DNA of 64,000 bases from Stutzerimonas stutzeri (GCF_002890895.1 NZ_POUL01000005.1:372001-436000), one strand, 5' to 3'. Counted from the first letter of the stretch, positions 1-11,242 are shown. Translations and numbers: made by a program. The notes: a model not told the origin generated them from the sequence alone.

Positions 1-1
1 C

Positions 2-717
<716 letters not shown>

Positions 718-721
<4 letters not shown>

Positions 722-1479
722 ATTTCCATGCAATCCGCGCCATCTATCTGTTCGAGTTGGCGCGCACCTGGCGCACGCTGTTGCAAAGCATCGCCACCCC
801 GGTCATTTCCACATCGCTGTATTTCGTGGTCTTCGGTTCGGCCATCGGTTCGCGCATGGAGGCGATGCACGGCATTCCCTACGGCGCCTTTATCATTCCC
901 GGCCTGATCATGATGGCGCTGCTCACCGAGAGCATTTCCAACGCATCGTTCGGCATCTACATGCCGCGCTATTCCGGCACGATCTACGAAGTGCTGTCGG
1001 CGCCAGTGTCGTATCTGGAGATCGTGATCGGCTACGTGGGCGCTGCAGCAACCAAGTCGATCATTCTCGGCCTGGTGATCCTTCTCACGGCGCGCTTGTT
1101 CGTCGATTACGAGATCGCTCATCCCTTTGTGATGGCGCTGTTCCTGGTGCTGACGGCGGTGACCTTCTGCCTGTTCGGTTTCATCATCGGCATCTGGGCG
1201 GATGGCTGGGAAAAGCTGCAAATCGTTCCATCGCTGATCGTCATGCCGCTGGCTTTTCTGGGCGGCAGTTTCTACTCCATCGAGATGCTTCCGCCGCTCT
1301 GGCAGAAGGTCACGCTGTTCAACCCGGTGGTGTACCTGATCAGCGGCTTTCGCTGGAGCTTCTACGGCGTTTCCGACGTTAACGTCGGCATCAGCCTGGC
1401 CATGACGCTGGGCTTCCTGGCGCTGTGCCTCGGGTTGATCTGGTGGATCTTCAAGACGGGCTATCGGTTGAAGAACTAG
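718..1479 (+). CDS. ABC-2 type transporter permease
   Basis: Membrane subunit of the exporter whose ATPase gene it overlaps by 4 bases. The 253-residue protein has a short cytoplasmic N-terminus and about six hydrophobic segments, and it resembles the YadH/NodJ/DrrB-type ABC-2 permeases in length and in the conserved central region ([15 protein letters not shown], then [12 protein letters not shown]). One permease and one ATPase gene suggest a homodimeric permease with two ATPase copies. A strong terminator follows directly, so the unit ends here. The substrate is not predictable. Confidence 0.9.
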
Positions 1480-1487
1480 CCTGAATG

Positions 1488-1527
1488 AAAAAGCCCCGCT
1501 CAGCTTTTGCTGGCGGGGCTTTTTTTG
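1488..1527. terminator. Bidirectional intrinsic terminator between the ABC permease and metK
   Basis: A GC-rich stem pairs agccccgc with gcggggct, extended by cagc/gctg around a tttt loop. Seven T follow on the plus strand and an A run precedes it, giving a U-tract on the minus strand as well. It lies between convergent genes and can serve both. Confidence 0.9.
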
Positions 1528-1544
1528 TGCCGGCGGACTGTGTT

Positions 1545-2735
<1,191 letters not shown>

Positions 2736-2749
2736 CTATCGGTTCCTAA

Positions 2750-3751
2750 TTACCGGTGGGTGAGTCGGCTGTCAGGGGCGAGCCGGGAAAAGTACCGGGT
2801 CTGGATCTGAAAACCGTTCTTCAAGCCAATGTAGAGGCTCTCGCCGGGCGTGAGCCCCGCGGCATCGGCCCAACGGGCCAGATCGTCCTGTTCGAAGCCT
2901 AGCCAGAGATCGCCGCAGGCCTCCTTGGCCCAACTCTGGTTGTGGCTGCACAGCTCGGTGATCAGCAGGCTACCGCCCACGTTCACCAACCGCGCCAGTT
3001 GCTTGAGTGCTTCACCTGGCGCGGCCAGATGATGCAAAACCATGTTCAGCACAACGCAGTCGGCTGACGGACATTCGTCCTGCAAGGCGTCTGCAAGTTT
3101 CAACTCGACATTTTCCAGCGCATCCTGCTCGCAACGTGAGCGAGCCAGCTCGAGCATCGCCCGGCTGTTGTCCACCGCGACCACTCGGGCGAACCGATGA
3201 GCCAGTTCCGGCAGAAAGCCGCCGTCGCCGGGGCCTACCTCCAGTGCTGTAGCCTGGGCTGGAAGATTCAGCGCATCGAGCAGCGCGACCACGCTGTCGC
3301 GGTACTGCGGGAAGCCGGCAATCATGTCCTGCCGCGCCTGAAAGCTGCCGGCCATTCTTGCGAAGAAGTCTTCGCTGGCGGCGCTGCGCTGGGCATGCAC
3401 CGTGGCAATGCGCGCCTGCACATCCAGCGGCAGGCTCAGCTGATCGACCTCTTCGAGCAGTGCGGCATGCAGCTTGCCGCCAAGGTTGTCGCTCTGGGGC
3501 AGGGCGCGTCGATAGAAGATCGCGTTGCCTTCACGGCGCGTCGCCAGCAGGCCGGCCTGGTTCAGCACCTTGAGGTGATGGCTGATGCCGGATTGTCCGG
3601 TGGCAAAAATCTGCGCCAACTCGAGCACGCCGAACGAGTCGCTGGCCAGCGCACGCAGCACGTTCAGCCGCAGCGAATCGCCGCCGGCCTTGCACAGGGC
3701 GGCGAGCTGATCGCTGTCGTCGAAAGACATCTGGGGAATGCGCAGGCTCAT
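2750..3751 (-). CDS. ArsR-family regulator fused to a SAM-dependent methyltransferase domain
   Basis: A 333-residue two-domain protein. Residues about 10-95 form an ArsR/SmtB winged helix (LAQIFATGQSGISHHLKVLNQAGLL is the recognition region), with no obvious metal-binding cysteine cluster. Residues about 150-290 form a class I methyltransferase fold with the SAM loop ALEVGPGDGGFLPELA and VVLNMVLHHL. The gene lies 14 bases upstream of metK on the same strand. Established: an ArsR-family regulator called SahR controls SAH and methionine recycling genes in some Proteobacteria. Inference: this may be such a regulator, sensing SAM or SAH through its methyltransferase fold; real methyl transfer is not excluded. 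A 24-bp palindrome lies just upstream of the start. Confidence 0.88.
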   Translation of the reverse strand: MSLRIPQMSFDDSDQLAALCKAGGDSLRLNVLRALASDSFGVLELAQIFATGQSGISHHLKVLNQAGLLATRREGNAIFYRRALPQSDNLGGKLHAALLEEVDQLSLPLDVQARIATVHAQRSAASEDFFARMAGSFQARQDMIAGFPQYRDSVVALLDALNLPAQATALEVGPGDGGFLPELAHRFARVVAVDNSRAMLELARSRCEQDALENVELKLADALQDECPSADCVVLNMVLHHLAAPGEALKQLARLVNVGGSLLITELCSHNQSWAKEACGDLWLGFEQDDLARWADAAGLTPGESLYIGLKNGFQIQTRYFSRLAPDSRLTHR

Positions 3752-3792
3752 AGGCAGCGCAGTCTAGTCGGTCGATTTTCGTCCAGCAATGG

Positions 3793-3816
3793 CAATATCA
3801 AAAAGTTTTGATATTG
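3793..3816. promoter_or_regulatory. 24-bp palindrome, candidate ArsR-type operator
   Basis: Two perfect 11-base arms, caatatcaaaa and ttttgatattg, are separated by 2 bases. The 11-2-11 geometry is close to the 12-2-12 palindromes bound by ArsR/SmtB proteins. It lies about 40 bases upstream of the ArsR-methyltransferase start, in AT-rich DNA unlike its surroundings, and has no T tract that would make it a terminator. Binding by the adjacent regulator is inferred. Confidence 0.6.
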
Positions 3817-3829
3817 GACAAGCGGCGCC

Positions 3830-4435
3830 TTAGCCGATCAGGCTGTTGACGCCCATGCCGCAGGAGACCAGGCCCAGGGCCAACAGAAAAAAGTTGGGCA
3901 GCAGATCGAGCAGCCCCTGCAGGCGGTCATTGCTCGACAGTTGGCGTGACACCAGGCTGTAGGTAATCAGAATCGAAACATCGACCAGCGCCCAGATGGC
4001 GATCAGCGCCAGCGCCTGCGGCGCGAAGGGTTGCGCCGGCAGAATGAAGCCTGGCAGAAATGCGAGAAAGAACAGGATGTCCTTGGGGTTGGACAGCCCG
4101 ACCGCCATGGCCCGCCAGAAGTAGTGTGACTGCGGGCGGGGTACCTCCCTGGCTTCTTCGCCACCGCCGCCACACAGGCCGTCGGCGCCAAGCCAGATCA
4201 GATAGAGCCCGCCGAGCACCTGGCCCCATTCGAGAATGACCGGTTTCAGGTCAAGGGCCAGGTAGATCAGCATCAGCGCGGCGATCAACAGCAGTTGCGC
4301 GGAAATCACGCCGCCGAGAATGGTCCAGGCCGGCCAGCTGCGCCGCGCATCGGCGACAACCAGTGCGACGACCGGGCCGGGGGAGGCGATCAGCAGGGCG
4401 ACCGCGGCAGCAAAGGCGAGATAGGTGGCATTCAT
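3830..4435 (-). CDS. LysE/RhtB-family amino-acid exporter
   Basis: A 201-residue inner-membrane protein of the LysE/RhtB family, exporters of amino acids and derivatives. It has about five to six hydrophobic segments and the family N-terminal region with IASPGPVVALVVADARR, plus the later GLSNPKDILFFLAFLPGFI segment. Its ATG overlaps the stop of the upstream oxygenase gene by 4 bases (ATGA), so the two are translated together. That coupling suggests export of the oxygenase product or of a toxic substrate analogue. The exact substrate is not predictable from sequence. Confidence 0.88.
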   Translation of the reverse strand: MNATYLAFAAAVALLIASPGPVVALVVADARRSWPAWTILGGVISAQLLLIAALMLIYLALDLKPVILEWGQVLGGLYLIWLGADGLCGGGGEEAREVPRPQSHYFWRAMAVGLSNPKDILFFLAFLPGFILPAQPFAPQALALIAIWALVDVSILITYSLVSRQLSSNDRLQGLLDLLPNFFLLALGLVSCGMGVNSLIG

Positions 4436-5328
4436 AGCTCGGTTACCAGTTCGAAGATGCGCGATTGCTTGCCCAGCTTTTCGGTGTAGAAGCGCAGGTT
4501 GCAGCTGGCGAAGGTGCGCTGCATCCAGCGGTCGCTGCCATCGAAACGGGCCGTGAAGGGGCTGCGTGCGTGTGCTGTGCGGCGGTTGTCGATGATCAGC
4601 AGATCGCCATGGGTGAGCCGCACCGGCTCGACCACCTCCCAGGCAATGGCGCGCAGTCGGTCCAATGCACGCTGAGCCCGATCGCTGTAGGCGACCATGA
4701 ATTGCGGGTCGAAGCGCAGAAAGGGCGCGTCGGGGTCGCCGTAGAGCACGGTTTGATGCTTGTTGATATCGATGCGCTGGTTCTTTTCGCTGGGGCCGTA
4801 GTCGGAGAGAAAGTTGTACGGCTCGTTGAGAAAGAACACCTGATCTTCGTAGGAAAGCCGGTCGAGAATGCGTTCGGCCGAAGCAATGTAGGTAACCGCT
4901 TCAGCCGCCGGGTCCTGGCGCAGGCAGAGCAGCAGCAAGTAGTCGGGCTGGATCGCGTGAAAAGCGTTCTCGGTGTGCAGGTCGAGTTCGGTGTCGAAGC
5001 TGTCCGACGTCGCGGCGCGTGACTGCGTCTGCTGCGGGAAAAAATTGTTGACGATGCAGCCGCCCGATTCCTGCACGTAGCCGATGGGTTCGCCCAGCAG
5101 GGCGGTAGCTTGCAGCAGCAGGCGCTCGCTGCGGTCGTCTTGCTTGTTCCGCTCGGTGCGTGAGGCGGGCGTCGGCGGGATCTCGCCGATGTCCGTGTCC
5201 TCCACGAGGACAAAGCCCTTGGCGTTACCCATCAGCTTGAAATCGAGGATATCCGCTATCTGCGCCTGACTGAGTCCCCCGTGACGAATGCTGGCAGATA
5301 AAAGTTGATCGAACTCACGAGTGGGCAT
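4432..5328 (-). CDS. Clavaminate-synthase-like Fe(II)/2-oxoglutarate oxygenase, candidate amino-acid hydroxylase
   Basis: A 298-residue TauD/clavaminate-synthase-like oxygenase, which uses Fe(II), 2-oxoglutarate and O2. The iron ligands appear as H118-T-E120 (in DLHTENAFH) with the distal His253 in RRTAHARSPF; the 2-oxoglutarate-binding Arg is probably Arg271 in DRWMQRTF. Use of H-x-E rather than H-x-D, and the ARFDGSDRWMQR segment, are features of the branch that holds asparagine oxygenase AsnO, arginine hydroxylase VioC and the lysine hydroxylases. Inference: it hydroxylates a free amino acid, perhaps a basic one. It is coupled to a LysE-type exporter and divergent from a LysR regulator. 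Substrate and stereochemistry remain unknown. Confidence 0.82.
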   Translation of the reverse strand: MPTREFDQLLSASIRHGGLSQAQIADILDFKLMGNAKGFVLVEDTDIGEIPPTPASRTERNKQDDRSERLLLQATALLGEPIGYVQESGGCIVNNFFPQQTQSRAATSDSFDTELDLHTENAFHAIQPDYLLLLCLRQDPAAEAVTYIASAERILDRLSYEDQVFFLNEPYNFLSDYGPSEKNQRIDINKHQTVLYGDPDAPFLRFDPQFMVAYSDRAQRALDRLRAIAWEVVEPVRLTHGDLLIIDNRRTAHARSPFTARFDGSDRWMQRTFASCNLRFYTEKLGKQSRIFELVTEL

Positions 5329-5456
5329 GTCATCCTTCCCTAGCGTTATACAGGCAGAGGCCTCTTTTTTGAGTCGGTGTCAGCACGTGGCTGGCCGATT
5401 GCTGGCGAGTATTGGTGGGGCCTGGAGGGTTGCAAAATGGAAAAAACGACCATCTG

Positions 5457-5475
5457 GCATGAGTTTTACTCATGC
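5457..5475. promoter_or_regulatory. LysR-type operator candidate (T-N11-A dyad)
   Basis: Perfect 8-base arms gcatgagt and actcatgc flank a 3-base spacer. Inside lies a T-N11-A box (T5460, A5472), the classical LysR-family recognition pattern. It is in the gap between the divergent oxygenase and LysR genes and overlaps the upstream alternative ATG of the LysR gene, which favours the downstream start at 5490. Confidence 0.55.
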
Positions 5476-5489
5476 TGGAGCCTGGTGGC

Positions 5490-6410
5490 ATGACGTTGCG
5501 CATGCCGCCGCTCTATGCGCTGCGCGCCTTTGAGGTCGCGGCACGCTTCGGCTCGTTCACACAGGCCGCGGAAAGTCTGTGCATTACCCAGAGTGCGGTC
5601 AGTCGACACGTGAAGACGCTGGAAGAAAGCCTCGGCTGCCCGCTCTTCGAGCGGCGCGGTTCACGGCTGGCACTGACCGACACCGGACGGCTGCTGGCGC
5701 AGGAACTCAAGGTCGGCTTCCGAACCATCGAGAACGCCTGCATCGCCATCAACCGTCAGCAGGATGCACTCCGGCTGAAAGCGCCGTCGACGCTGACGAT
5801 GCGCTGGCTCCTTGGCGCGCTGGAGAGTTTCCAGATCGACCAACCGCAGGACCGCGTGCAACTGACCAGTGCCTGGATGGACCTCGATTCGGTGGACTTC
5901 CACAACGAGCCTTTTGATTGCGCCATCCTGCTCGGCCATGGCGGATTTCCGGCCGACTGGAACCGGATCAAGTTGTTCGATGAGTGGCTGGTGCCGGTCT
6001 GCTCACCGGCGTTTCAGGGCGGATCACCCTGGACAGCCGCGCGCCTCGCCGATGCAGCGCTGATTCACCCCTCGCGTGACTGCCGGGATTGGCGACGCTG
6101 GTTGCAGCGCGTCGGCTGGGTCGAGTCAGTCAACTGGCAGCAAGGCAAGCTGTTCGACACGCTGGAGCTGGGAATTTCCGCGGCGGCGCAAGGGCATGGC
6201 ATCTCGATCGGCGACCTGGCGTTGGTCAGCGCCGAATTACGCAAAGGCTCGCTGATGCTGCCGTTCGACCAGGCGGTGCGCTCCGGCGATAGCTATTACC
6301 TGGTATGGCCGGCAGCCGGTGAGACGCCCCCGACGCTGAGCCGAATGAAGGACTACCTTCTGCAGCATTTGCCGGACATCGGCAGCTGTGGCGTCAGGCT
6401 GCTCGACTAA
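5490..6410 (+). CDS. LysR-family transcriptional regulator (GcvA-like)
   Basis: A LysR regulator of 306 residues from the chosen start. The N-terminal winged helix begins MPPLYALRAFEVAARFGSFTQAA and includes ITQSAVSRHVKTLEE, typical of the GcvA/AmpR-like branch; the rest is a periplasmic-binding-like effector domain. An upstream in-frame ATG at 5472 exists, but 5490 has GGAG 9 bases before it and leaves the T-N11-A dyad outside the gene. It is divergent from the oxygenase-LysE pair, the usual arrangement for a LysR regulator and its target, so it probably controls that operon in response to the oxygenase substrate or product. Confidence 0.88.
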   Translation: MTLRMPPLYALRAFEVAARFGSFTQAAESLCITQSAVSRHVKTLEESLGCPLFERRGSRLALTDTGRLLAQELKVGFRTIENACIAINRQQDALRLKAPSTLTMRWLLGALESFQIDQPQDRVQLTSAWMDLDSVDFHNEPFDCAILLGHGGFPADWNRIKLFDEWLVPVCSPAFQGGSPWTAARLADAALIHPSRDCRDWRRWLQRVGWVESVNWQQGKLFDTLELGISAAAQGHGISIGDLALVSAELRKGSLMLPFDQAVRSGDSYYLVWPAAGETPPTLSRMKDYLLQHLPDIGSCGVRLLD

Positions 6411-6518
6411 AGGCTGGCGTTGGCAGCGACTCGGCCCTTATTCAGTCATTGCCCCGCCACCCGCGGTAGGGGAAAATGGCCGCCTTTTTCTTCGTACACC
6501 CCCGCAGGAGATTCAGCG

Positions 6519-8516
6519 ATGCCCAGCCGTCGTGAGCGAGCCAATGCCATCCGCGCCCTCAGCATGGATGCTGTGCAGAAAGCCAACAGCGGCCACCCGG
6601 GTGCCCCCATGGGCATGGCGGACATCGCCGAGGTGCTCTGGCGTGATCATCTGAAGCACAGCCCGACCAACCCGCTCTGGGCCGACCGCGACCGCTTCGT
6701 GCTGTCCAACGGCCACGGCTCGATGCTGATCTACTCGTTGCTGCATCTGACCGGCTATGACCTGTCCATCGACGACCTCAAGAACTTCCGCCAGCTGCAC
6801 AGCAAGACCCCGGGTCACCCGGAGTTCGGCTACACCGCAGGCGTCGAGACCACCACCGGGCCGCTGGGTCAGGGACTGGCGAATGCCGTGGGCTTCGCCC
6901 TGGCCGAGAAAGTCATGGCGGCGCAATTCAACCGCGACGGGCACAAGATCGTCGACCACCACACCTATGTATTCATGGGTGATGGCTGCCTGATGGAAGG
7001 CATCAGCCATGAAGTGTGCTCGCTCGCGGGCACCCTGGCGCTGAACAAGCTGGTCGCTTTCTACGATGACAACGGCATCTCCATCGACGGCGAAGTCCAT
7101 GGCTGGTTTACCGATGACACCCCGCGCCGCTTCGAGGCCTACGGCTGGCAGGTGATTCGCAACGTAGACGGCCATGACGCCGACGAAATCCAGATAGCAC
7201 TCGAGACGGCGCGCAAGAGCGACCGGCCGACGCTGATCTGCTGCAAAACCATTATCGGTTTCGGTTCGCCGAACAAGCAGGGCAAGGAAGAGTGCCACGG
7301 TGCCGCGCTCGGTGATGCCGAGATTGCCCTGACCCGTGAGGCGCTGGGCTGGACGCATGGCCCGTTCGAGATTCCGGCCGATATCTACGCCGAGTGGGAC
7401 GCCAAGCAGAAGGGCGCCGACGCGGAGAACGAGTGGAACAAGCGCTTCGCCGCGTACGAAGCCGAATTCCCGGGTCTGGCATCCGAGTTCAAGCGGCGCA
7501 TGGCCGGTGAGCTGCCGGCCGACTTTGCGGAAAAGGCGAGCGAGTTCATTCGTGAAGTCGCCACCAAGGGCGAAACCATCGCCAGCCGCAAAGCAAGCCA
7601 GAATTGCCTGAATGCCTTCGGCCCGCTGCTGCCTGAGCTGCTCGGCGGCTCGGCGGATCTGGCCGGCTCCAACCTGACCCTGTGGAAGGGCTGCAAGCCG
7701 GTGGTTGCCGAAGATGCATCAGGCAACTACATGTACTACGGCGTGCGCGAGTTCGGCATGGCTGCAATCATGAACGGCGTTGCGCTGCACGGCGGCCTGA
7801 TTCCTTACGGCGCCACCTTCCTGATGTTCATGGAATACGCACGCAACGCTGTGCGCATGTCGGCGCTGATGAAGCAGCGTGTGCTCTATGTTTTCACCCA
7901 CGATTCCATCGGTCTCGGGGAAGACGGCCCGACTCACCAACCGATCGAGCAGCTGACCAGCCTGCGTACCACGCCGAACCTGGACACCTGGCGCCCGGCC
8001 GACACGGTCGAATCAGCCGTGGCGTGGAAGCACGCCGTCGAGCGCAAGGACGGCCCGAGCGCGTTGATCTTCTCGCGTCAGAACCTGCCGTATCACATTC
8101 GCGACAACGAAACCGAGTCGTCCATTGCCAAGGGTGGCTACATCCTCAAAAACTGCGAAGGCGAGCCGGAGCTGATCCTCATCTCCACGGGTTCGGAAGT
8201 CGGTCTGGCCGTCCAGGCCTACGACAGGCTGACTGAGCAGGGCCGTAAGGTGCGTGTGGTCTCGATGCCGTGCACCAGCGTCTTCGACGCGCAGGACGCC
8301 GCCTGGAAGCAGCACGTGCTGCCGGTCGAAGTCGGCGCGCGCATCGCCATCGAAGCGGCCCATGCGGACTACTGGTACAAGTACGTCGGGCTCGACGGCC
8401 GCATCATCGGGATGACTACCTACGGCGAATCGGCCCCGGCTGGCCAGTTGTTCGAGGAGTTCGGCTTCACCGTCGAGAACATCCTCGCGGTTGCCGAAGA
8501 GCTGCTGGAAGACTGA
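6519..8516 (+). CDS. tkt: Transketolase
   Basis: Thiamine-diphosphate enzyme that moves two-carbon units between sugar phosphates in the pentose phosphate pathway. It has 665 residues, the usual length. Visible are the N-terminal [29 protein letters not shown], the thiamine-binding [12 protein letters not shown], the [15 protein letters not shown] loop with its catalytic histidine region, and the C-terminal domain. The frame is open further upstream to a TTG at 6420, but the ATG at 6519 follows CAGGAG by 8 bases and matches the family start. It is followed by epd, pgk and fba on the same strand, the conserved Pseudomonas central-carbon block. Confidence 0.98.
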   Translation: MPSRRERANAIRALSMDAVQKANSGHPGAPMGMADIAEVLWRDHLKHSPTNPLWADRDRFVLSNGHGSMLIYSLLHLTGYDLSIDDLKNFRQLHSKTPGHPEFGYTAGVETTTGPLGQGLANAVGFALAEKVMAAQFNRDGHKIVDHHTYVFMGDGCLMEGISHEVCSLAGTLALNKLVAFYDDNGISIDGEVHGWFTDDTPRRFEAYGWQVIRNVDGHDADEIQIALETARKSDRPTLICCKTIIGFGSPNKQGKEECHGAALGDAEIALTREALGWTHGPFEIPADIYAEWDAKQKGADAENEWNKRFAAYEAEFPGLASEFKRRMAGELPADFAEKASEFIREVATKGETIASRKASQNCLNAFGPLLPELLGGSADLAGSNLTLWKGCKPVVAEDASGNYMYYGVREFGMAAIMNGVALHGGLIPYGATFLMFMEYARNAVRMSALMKQRVLYVFTHDSIGLGEDGPTHQPIEQLTSLRTTPNLDTWRPADTVESAVAWKHAVERKDGPSALIFSRQNLPYHIRDNETESSIAKGGYILKNCEGEPELILISTGSEVGLAVQAYDRLTEQGRKVRVVSMPCTSVFDAQDAAWKQHVLPVEVGARIAIEAAHADYWYKYVGLDGRIIGMTTYGESAPAGQLFEEFGFTVENILAVAEELLED

Positions 8517-8528
8517 TAGGTAAGCTGA

Positions 8529-8560
8529 AAGCTGGAGGCTTGCTTTAAGCCTTCCAGCTC
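8529..8560 (+). terminator. Stem-loop after tkt, possible weak terminator
   Basis: The arms agctggaggctt and aagccttccagct pair with one bulged base, and a short tttt follows shortly after. A related gcttccagct sequence recurs near 8650, so this may be a dispersed small repeat rather than a terminator. Confidence 0.4.
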
Positions 8561-8676
8561 AGGTTTTGCGACATCACAGCAGCTGAGAAGGGGCGGCTCA
8601 GGATTGTCGGTGGCGGCGGTACGAACCACTTCCGGTCTTGGCTTCCCGCTTCCAGCTCGCACAAGACGAGCCGCGA

Positions 8677-9723
8677 ATGCCCCAAACTTCCCCTTACCGC
8701 ATCGCCCTCAACGGTTACGGCCGCATCGGTCGCTGCGTGCTGCGTGCCTTTTACGAGCGCGATGCCGCGTTTGATTTCGAGATAGTTGCCCTCAACGACC
8801 TTGCCGATATGGCCAGTCTGGAATACCTCACCCGTTTCGACTCTACCCACGGCCGTTTTCCCGGCGAGGTGGGCGTGGAAGGCGATTGCCTGCACTTGAA
8901 CGGTCACTGCGTGAAAGTGTTGCGTGAGTCGACGCCTGAAGCGGTCGATTGGCGCGCTTTGGGGGTGGATCTGGTGCTGGAGTGTTCCGGTGCCTACAAC
9001 ACCCGGGCCGGTGGGGAGCGCTTTCTCGCTGCAGGCGTTCCGCGGGTGCTGTTTTCGCAGCCCATGAGCGGCGCCGCGGATGTCGATGCAACAGTGGTCA
9101 TGGGTATCAATCACCAGCGCCTGACGGGCGTCGAGCGACTGGTGTCCAATGCGTCCTGCACGACCAATTGCGGCGTGCCGCTGCTCAAACTGCTTAACGA
9201 CGCGATTGGTCTGGATTACGTATCGATCACCACGATTCACTCGGCGATGAACGATCAGCCAGTGATCGACGCCTATCACCACGACGACCTGCGGCGCACG
9301 CGCTCGGCCTTCCAGTCGGTGATTCCGGTCTCCACCGGCCTGGCAAAAGGAATCGAGCGCCTGCTGCCGGAACTCTCGGGGCGGATTCAGGCCAAAGCCG
9401 TGCGGGTGCCAACGGTGAACGTGTCCTGTCTGGATATCACGCTGCAGATGACGCGTGATACCGATGCGTCGACGATCAACCGAATCTTACGGGAAGCCGC
9501 TGAATCCGGGCCGTTAAAAGGCCTGCTCGCGTATACCGAGTTGCCCCATGCCAGTTGCGATTTCAATCACGACCCGCATTCGGCGATCGTCGATGGCAGC
9601 CTGACGCGCGCTTCTGGGCCGCGGCTGGTGAACCTGTTGGCGTGGTTCGACAACGAGTGGGGTTTCGCCAACCGCATGCTCGACGTGGCCGATCATTATC
9701 TGCGCGCCGCCCACCGCACTTAG
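8677..9723 (+). CDS. epd: Erythrose-4-phosphate dehydrogenase
   Basis: NAD-dependent oxidation of erythrose 4-phosphate to 4-phosphoerythronate, feeding pyridoxal phosphate synthesis. It has 348 residues in the GAPDH fold. Visible are the NAD loop [18 protein letters not shown], the catalytic cysteine motif [15 protein letters not shown] and the C-terminal [14 protein letters not shown]. Position between tkt and pgk distinguishes epd from glycolytic GAPDH in gammaproteobacteria. The start at 8677 ([11 protein letters not shown]) is chosen because the fold begins there; a TTG at 8638 would add 13 residues without a family counterpart. The Shine-Dalgarno sequence is weak. Confidence 0.93.
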   Translation: MPQTSPYRIALNGYGRIGRCVLRAFYERDAAFDFEIVALNDLADMASLEYLTRFDSTHGRFPGEVGVEGDCLHLNGHCVKVLRESTPEAVDWRALGVDLVLECSGAYNTRAGGERFLAAGVPRVLFSQPMSGAADVDATVVMGINHQRLTGVERLVSNASCTTNCGVPLLKLLNDAIGLDYVSITTIHSAMNDQPVIDAYHHDDLRRTRSAFQSVIPVSTGLAKGIERLLPELSGRIQAKAVRVPTVNVSCLDITLQMTRDTDASTINRILREAAESGPLKGLLAYTELPHASCDFNHDPHSAIVDGSLTRASGPRLVNLLAWFDNEWGFANRMLDVADHYLRAAHRT

Positions 9724-9784
9724 CCGCCGCACCGGGCGTCCGCGGCTTGAAAACATCGCCGTTCTTGAACTTAAGGAAGATCAC

Positions 9785-10945
9785 ATGACCGTTTTGAAGA
9801 TGACCGACCTCGACCTCCAGGGTAAGCGCGTGCTGATCCGCGAGGACCTCAACGTGCCGGTCAAGGATGGCGCAGTGAAAAGCGACGCGCGCATCCTGGC
9901 TTCGTTGCCGACCATCAAGCTGGCGCTGGAGAAGGGCGCGGCGGTGCTGGTCTGCTCGCACCTCGGCCGTCCGGAAGAAGGTGTGTACAGCGAAGAAGAC
10001 AGCCTCAAGCCGGTCGCCGATTACCTGAGCAAGGCGCTCGGTCGCGAAGTGGCGCTGGTCAAGGACTACCTCGACGGCGTCGAGGTGCAGGCCGGCGAGT
10101 TGGTGCTGCTGGAAAACGTGCGCTTCAACAAGGGTGAAAAGAAGAACACCGACGAGCTGGCGCAGAAATACGCGGCGCTGTGCGATGTGTTCGTCATGGA
10201 CGCCTTCGGCACTGCCCACCGTGCCCAGGGTTCGACCCACGGCGTCGCCAAGTTTGCCAAGGTCGCCTGCGCCGGTCCGCTGCTCGCGGCTGAGCTGGAT
10301 GCACTGGGCAAGGCATTGAAGAGCCCGGCACAGCCGATGGCGGCCATCGTCGCTGGCTCCAAGGTCTCGACCAAGCTGGACGTGCTCAACAGCCTCAGCC
10401 AGGTCTGCAATCAGCTGATCGTCGGCGGCGGCATCGCCAATACCTTCCTGGCAGCGGCCGGCTACCCGGTGGGCAAGTCGCTGTATGAGGCGGATCTGGT
10501 CGACACTGCTAAGGCCATTGCTGCAAAGGTCAGCGTACCGCTGCCGGTTGACGTAGTCGTCGCCAAGGCCTTCGCCGAAGACGCCGAAGCCACCGTCAAG
10601 GCAGTCGCCGACGTGGCCGAAGACGACATGATTCTGGACATCGGTCCGCAAACGGCGGCCAATTTTGCCGAGCTGCTGAAGTCTTCCAAGACCATCCTGT
10701 GGAACGGCCCGGTTGGCGTGTTCGAGTTTGATCAGTTTGGTAACGGCACCAAGGTTCTGGCCCAGGCGATTGCCCAAAGCCCGGCGTTTTCCATCGCCGG
10801 TGGCGGTGACACCCTGGCAGCGATCGACAAGTATGGCGTGAGCGAAAAGATCTCCTATATCTCCACTGGCGGTGGCGCCTTCCTCGAGTTCGTCGAAGGC
10901 AAGGTTCTGCCAGCTGTTGAAGTGCTGGAGCAACGCGCAAACTGA
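9785..10945 (+). CDS. pgk: Phosphoglycerate kinase
   Basis: Cytoplasmic kinase interconverting 1,3-bisphosphoglycerate plus ADP and 3-phosphoglycerate plus ATP. It has 386 residues, normal length. Visible are the substrate-binding [17 protein letters not shown], the CSHLGRP motif, the hinge region and the ATP-binding [12 protein letters not shown] near the C-terminus. AAGGAAG precedes the ATG. It lies 61 bases after epd and is followed by a strong double hairpin. Confidence 0.98.
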   Translation: MTVLKMTDLDLQGKRVLIREDLNVPVKDGAVKSDARILASLPTIKLALEKGAAVLVCSHLGRPEEGVYSEEDSLKPVADYLSKALGREVALVKDYLDGVEVQAGELVLLENVRFNKGEKKNTDELAQKYAALCDVFVMDAFGTAHRAQGSTHGVAKFAKVACAGPLLAAELDALGKALKSPAQPMAAIVAGSKVSTKLDVLNSLSQVCNQLIVGGGIANTFLAAAGYPVGKSLYEADLVDTAKAIAAKVSVPLPVDVVVAKAFAEDAEATVKAVADVAEDDMILDIGPQTAANFAELLKSSKTILWNGPVGVFEFDQFGNGTKVLAQAIAQSPAFSIAGGGDTLAAIDKYGVSEKISYISTGGGAFLEFVEGKVLPAVEVLEQRAN

Positions 10946-10956
10946 AGCGGCTGATG

Positions 10957-11009
10957 GCCTTTTGTCGTTACAAACGTAACGGCGAAAGGCAACCCCTGCG
11001 ACGGGTTGC
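10957..11009 (+). other. Double RNA hairpin downstream of pgk
   Basis: A 15-base arm, gccttttgtcgttac, pairs fully (two G-U pairs) with bases 10976-10990 across an aaac loop. A second hairpin, gcaaccc with gggttgc, begins within the end of the first. No T tract follows, so an ordinary intrinsic terminator is not supported. It may be a transcript-stabilising or processing structure between pgk and the lipoprotein genes. Confidence 0.6.
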
Positions 11010-11047
11010 TGTCTCTGTTCTGTCCAGATGAGGAATGGAGACTCACC

Positions 11048-11242
11048 ATGCGTTTTGCCGCAATAGCTGTTTGCTGTATTGGCCTAGCCGGTTGTGCCGG
11101 AGGTTCGCCGGGCTCGCTCTGCGAAGTAATCGACCCGCCACCGGCACAGAGCCCGACTGCGCAGAATGATCAACGCATTGAGATGCAAAGCACGGGCGAC
11201 CCGACTGCAGGAACCGCCGCGGATATGCAGGATTGTCCCTGA
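11048..11242 (+). CDS. Small putative lipoprotein
   Basis: A 64-residue protein with a lipoprotein signal peptide: MRFAAIAVCCIGLAGCAGG, where LAGC is the lipobox. The mature part is only about 50 residues, rich in Pro, Asp and Gln, with no recognised domain. Start chosen at the ATG preceded by GGAG, which removes a 14-residue non-signal extension. It lies between pgk and an MliC-like lipoprotein, as in related Pseudomonas loci. Function unknown. Confidence 0.7.
   Translation: MRFAAIAVCCIGLAGCAGGSPGSLCEVIDPPPAQSPTAQNDQRIEMQSTGDPTAGTAADMQDCP

Noticed and set aside
9563-10933. 456-codon minus-strand open frame
   Set aside because: Antisense to pgk and the end of epd; no recognised domain.
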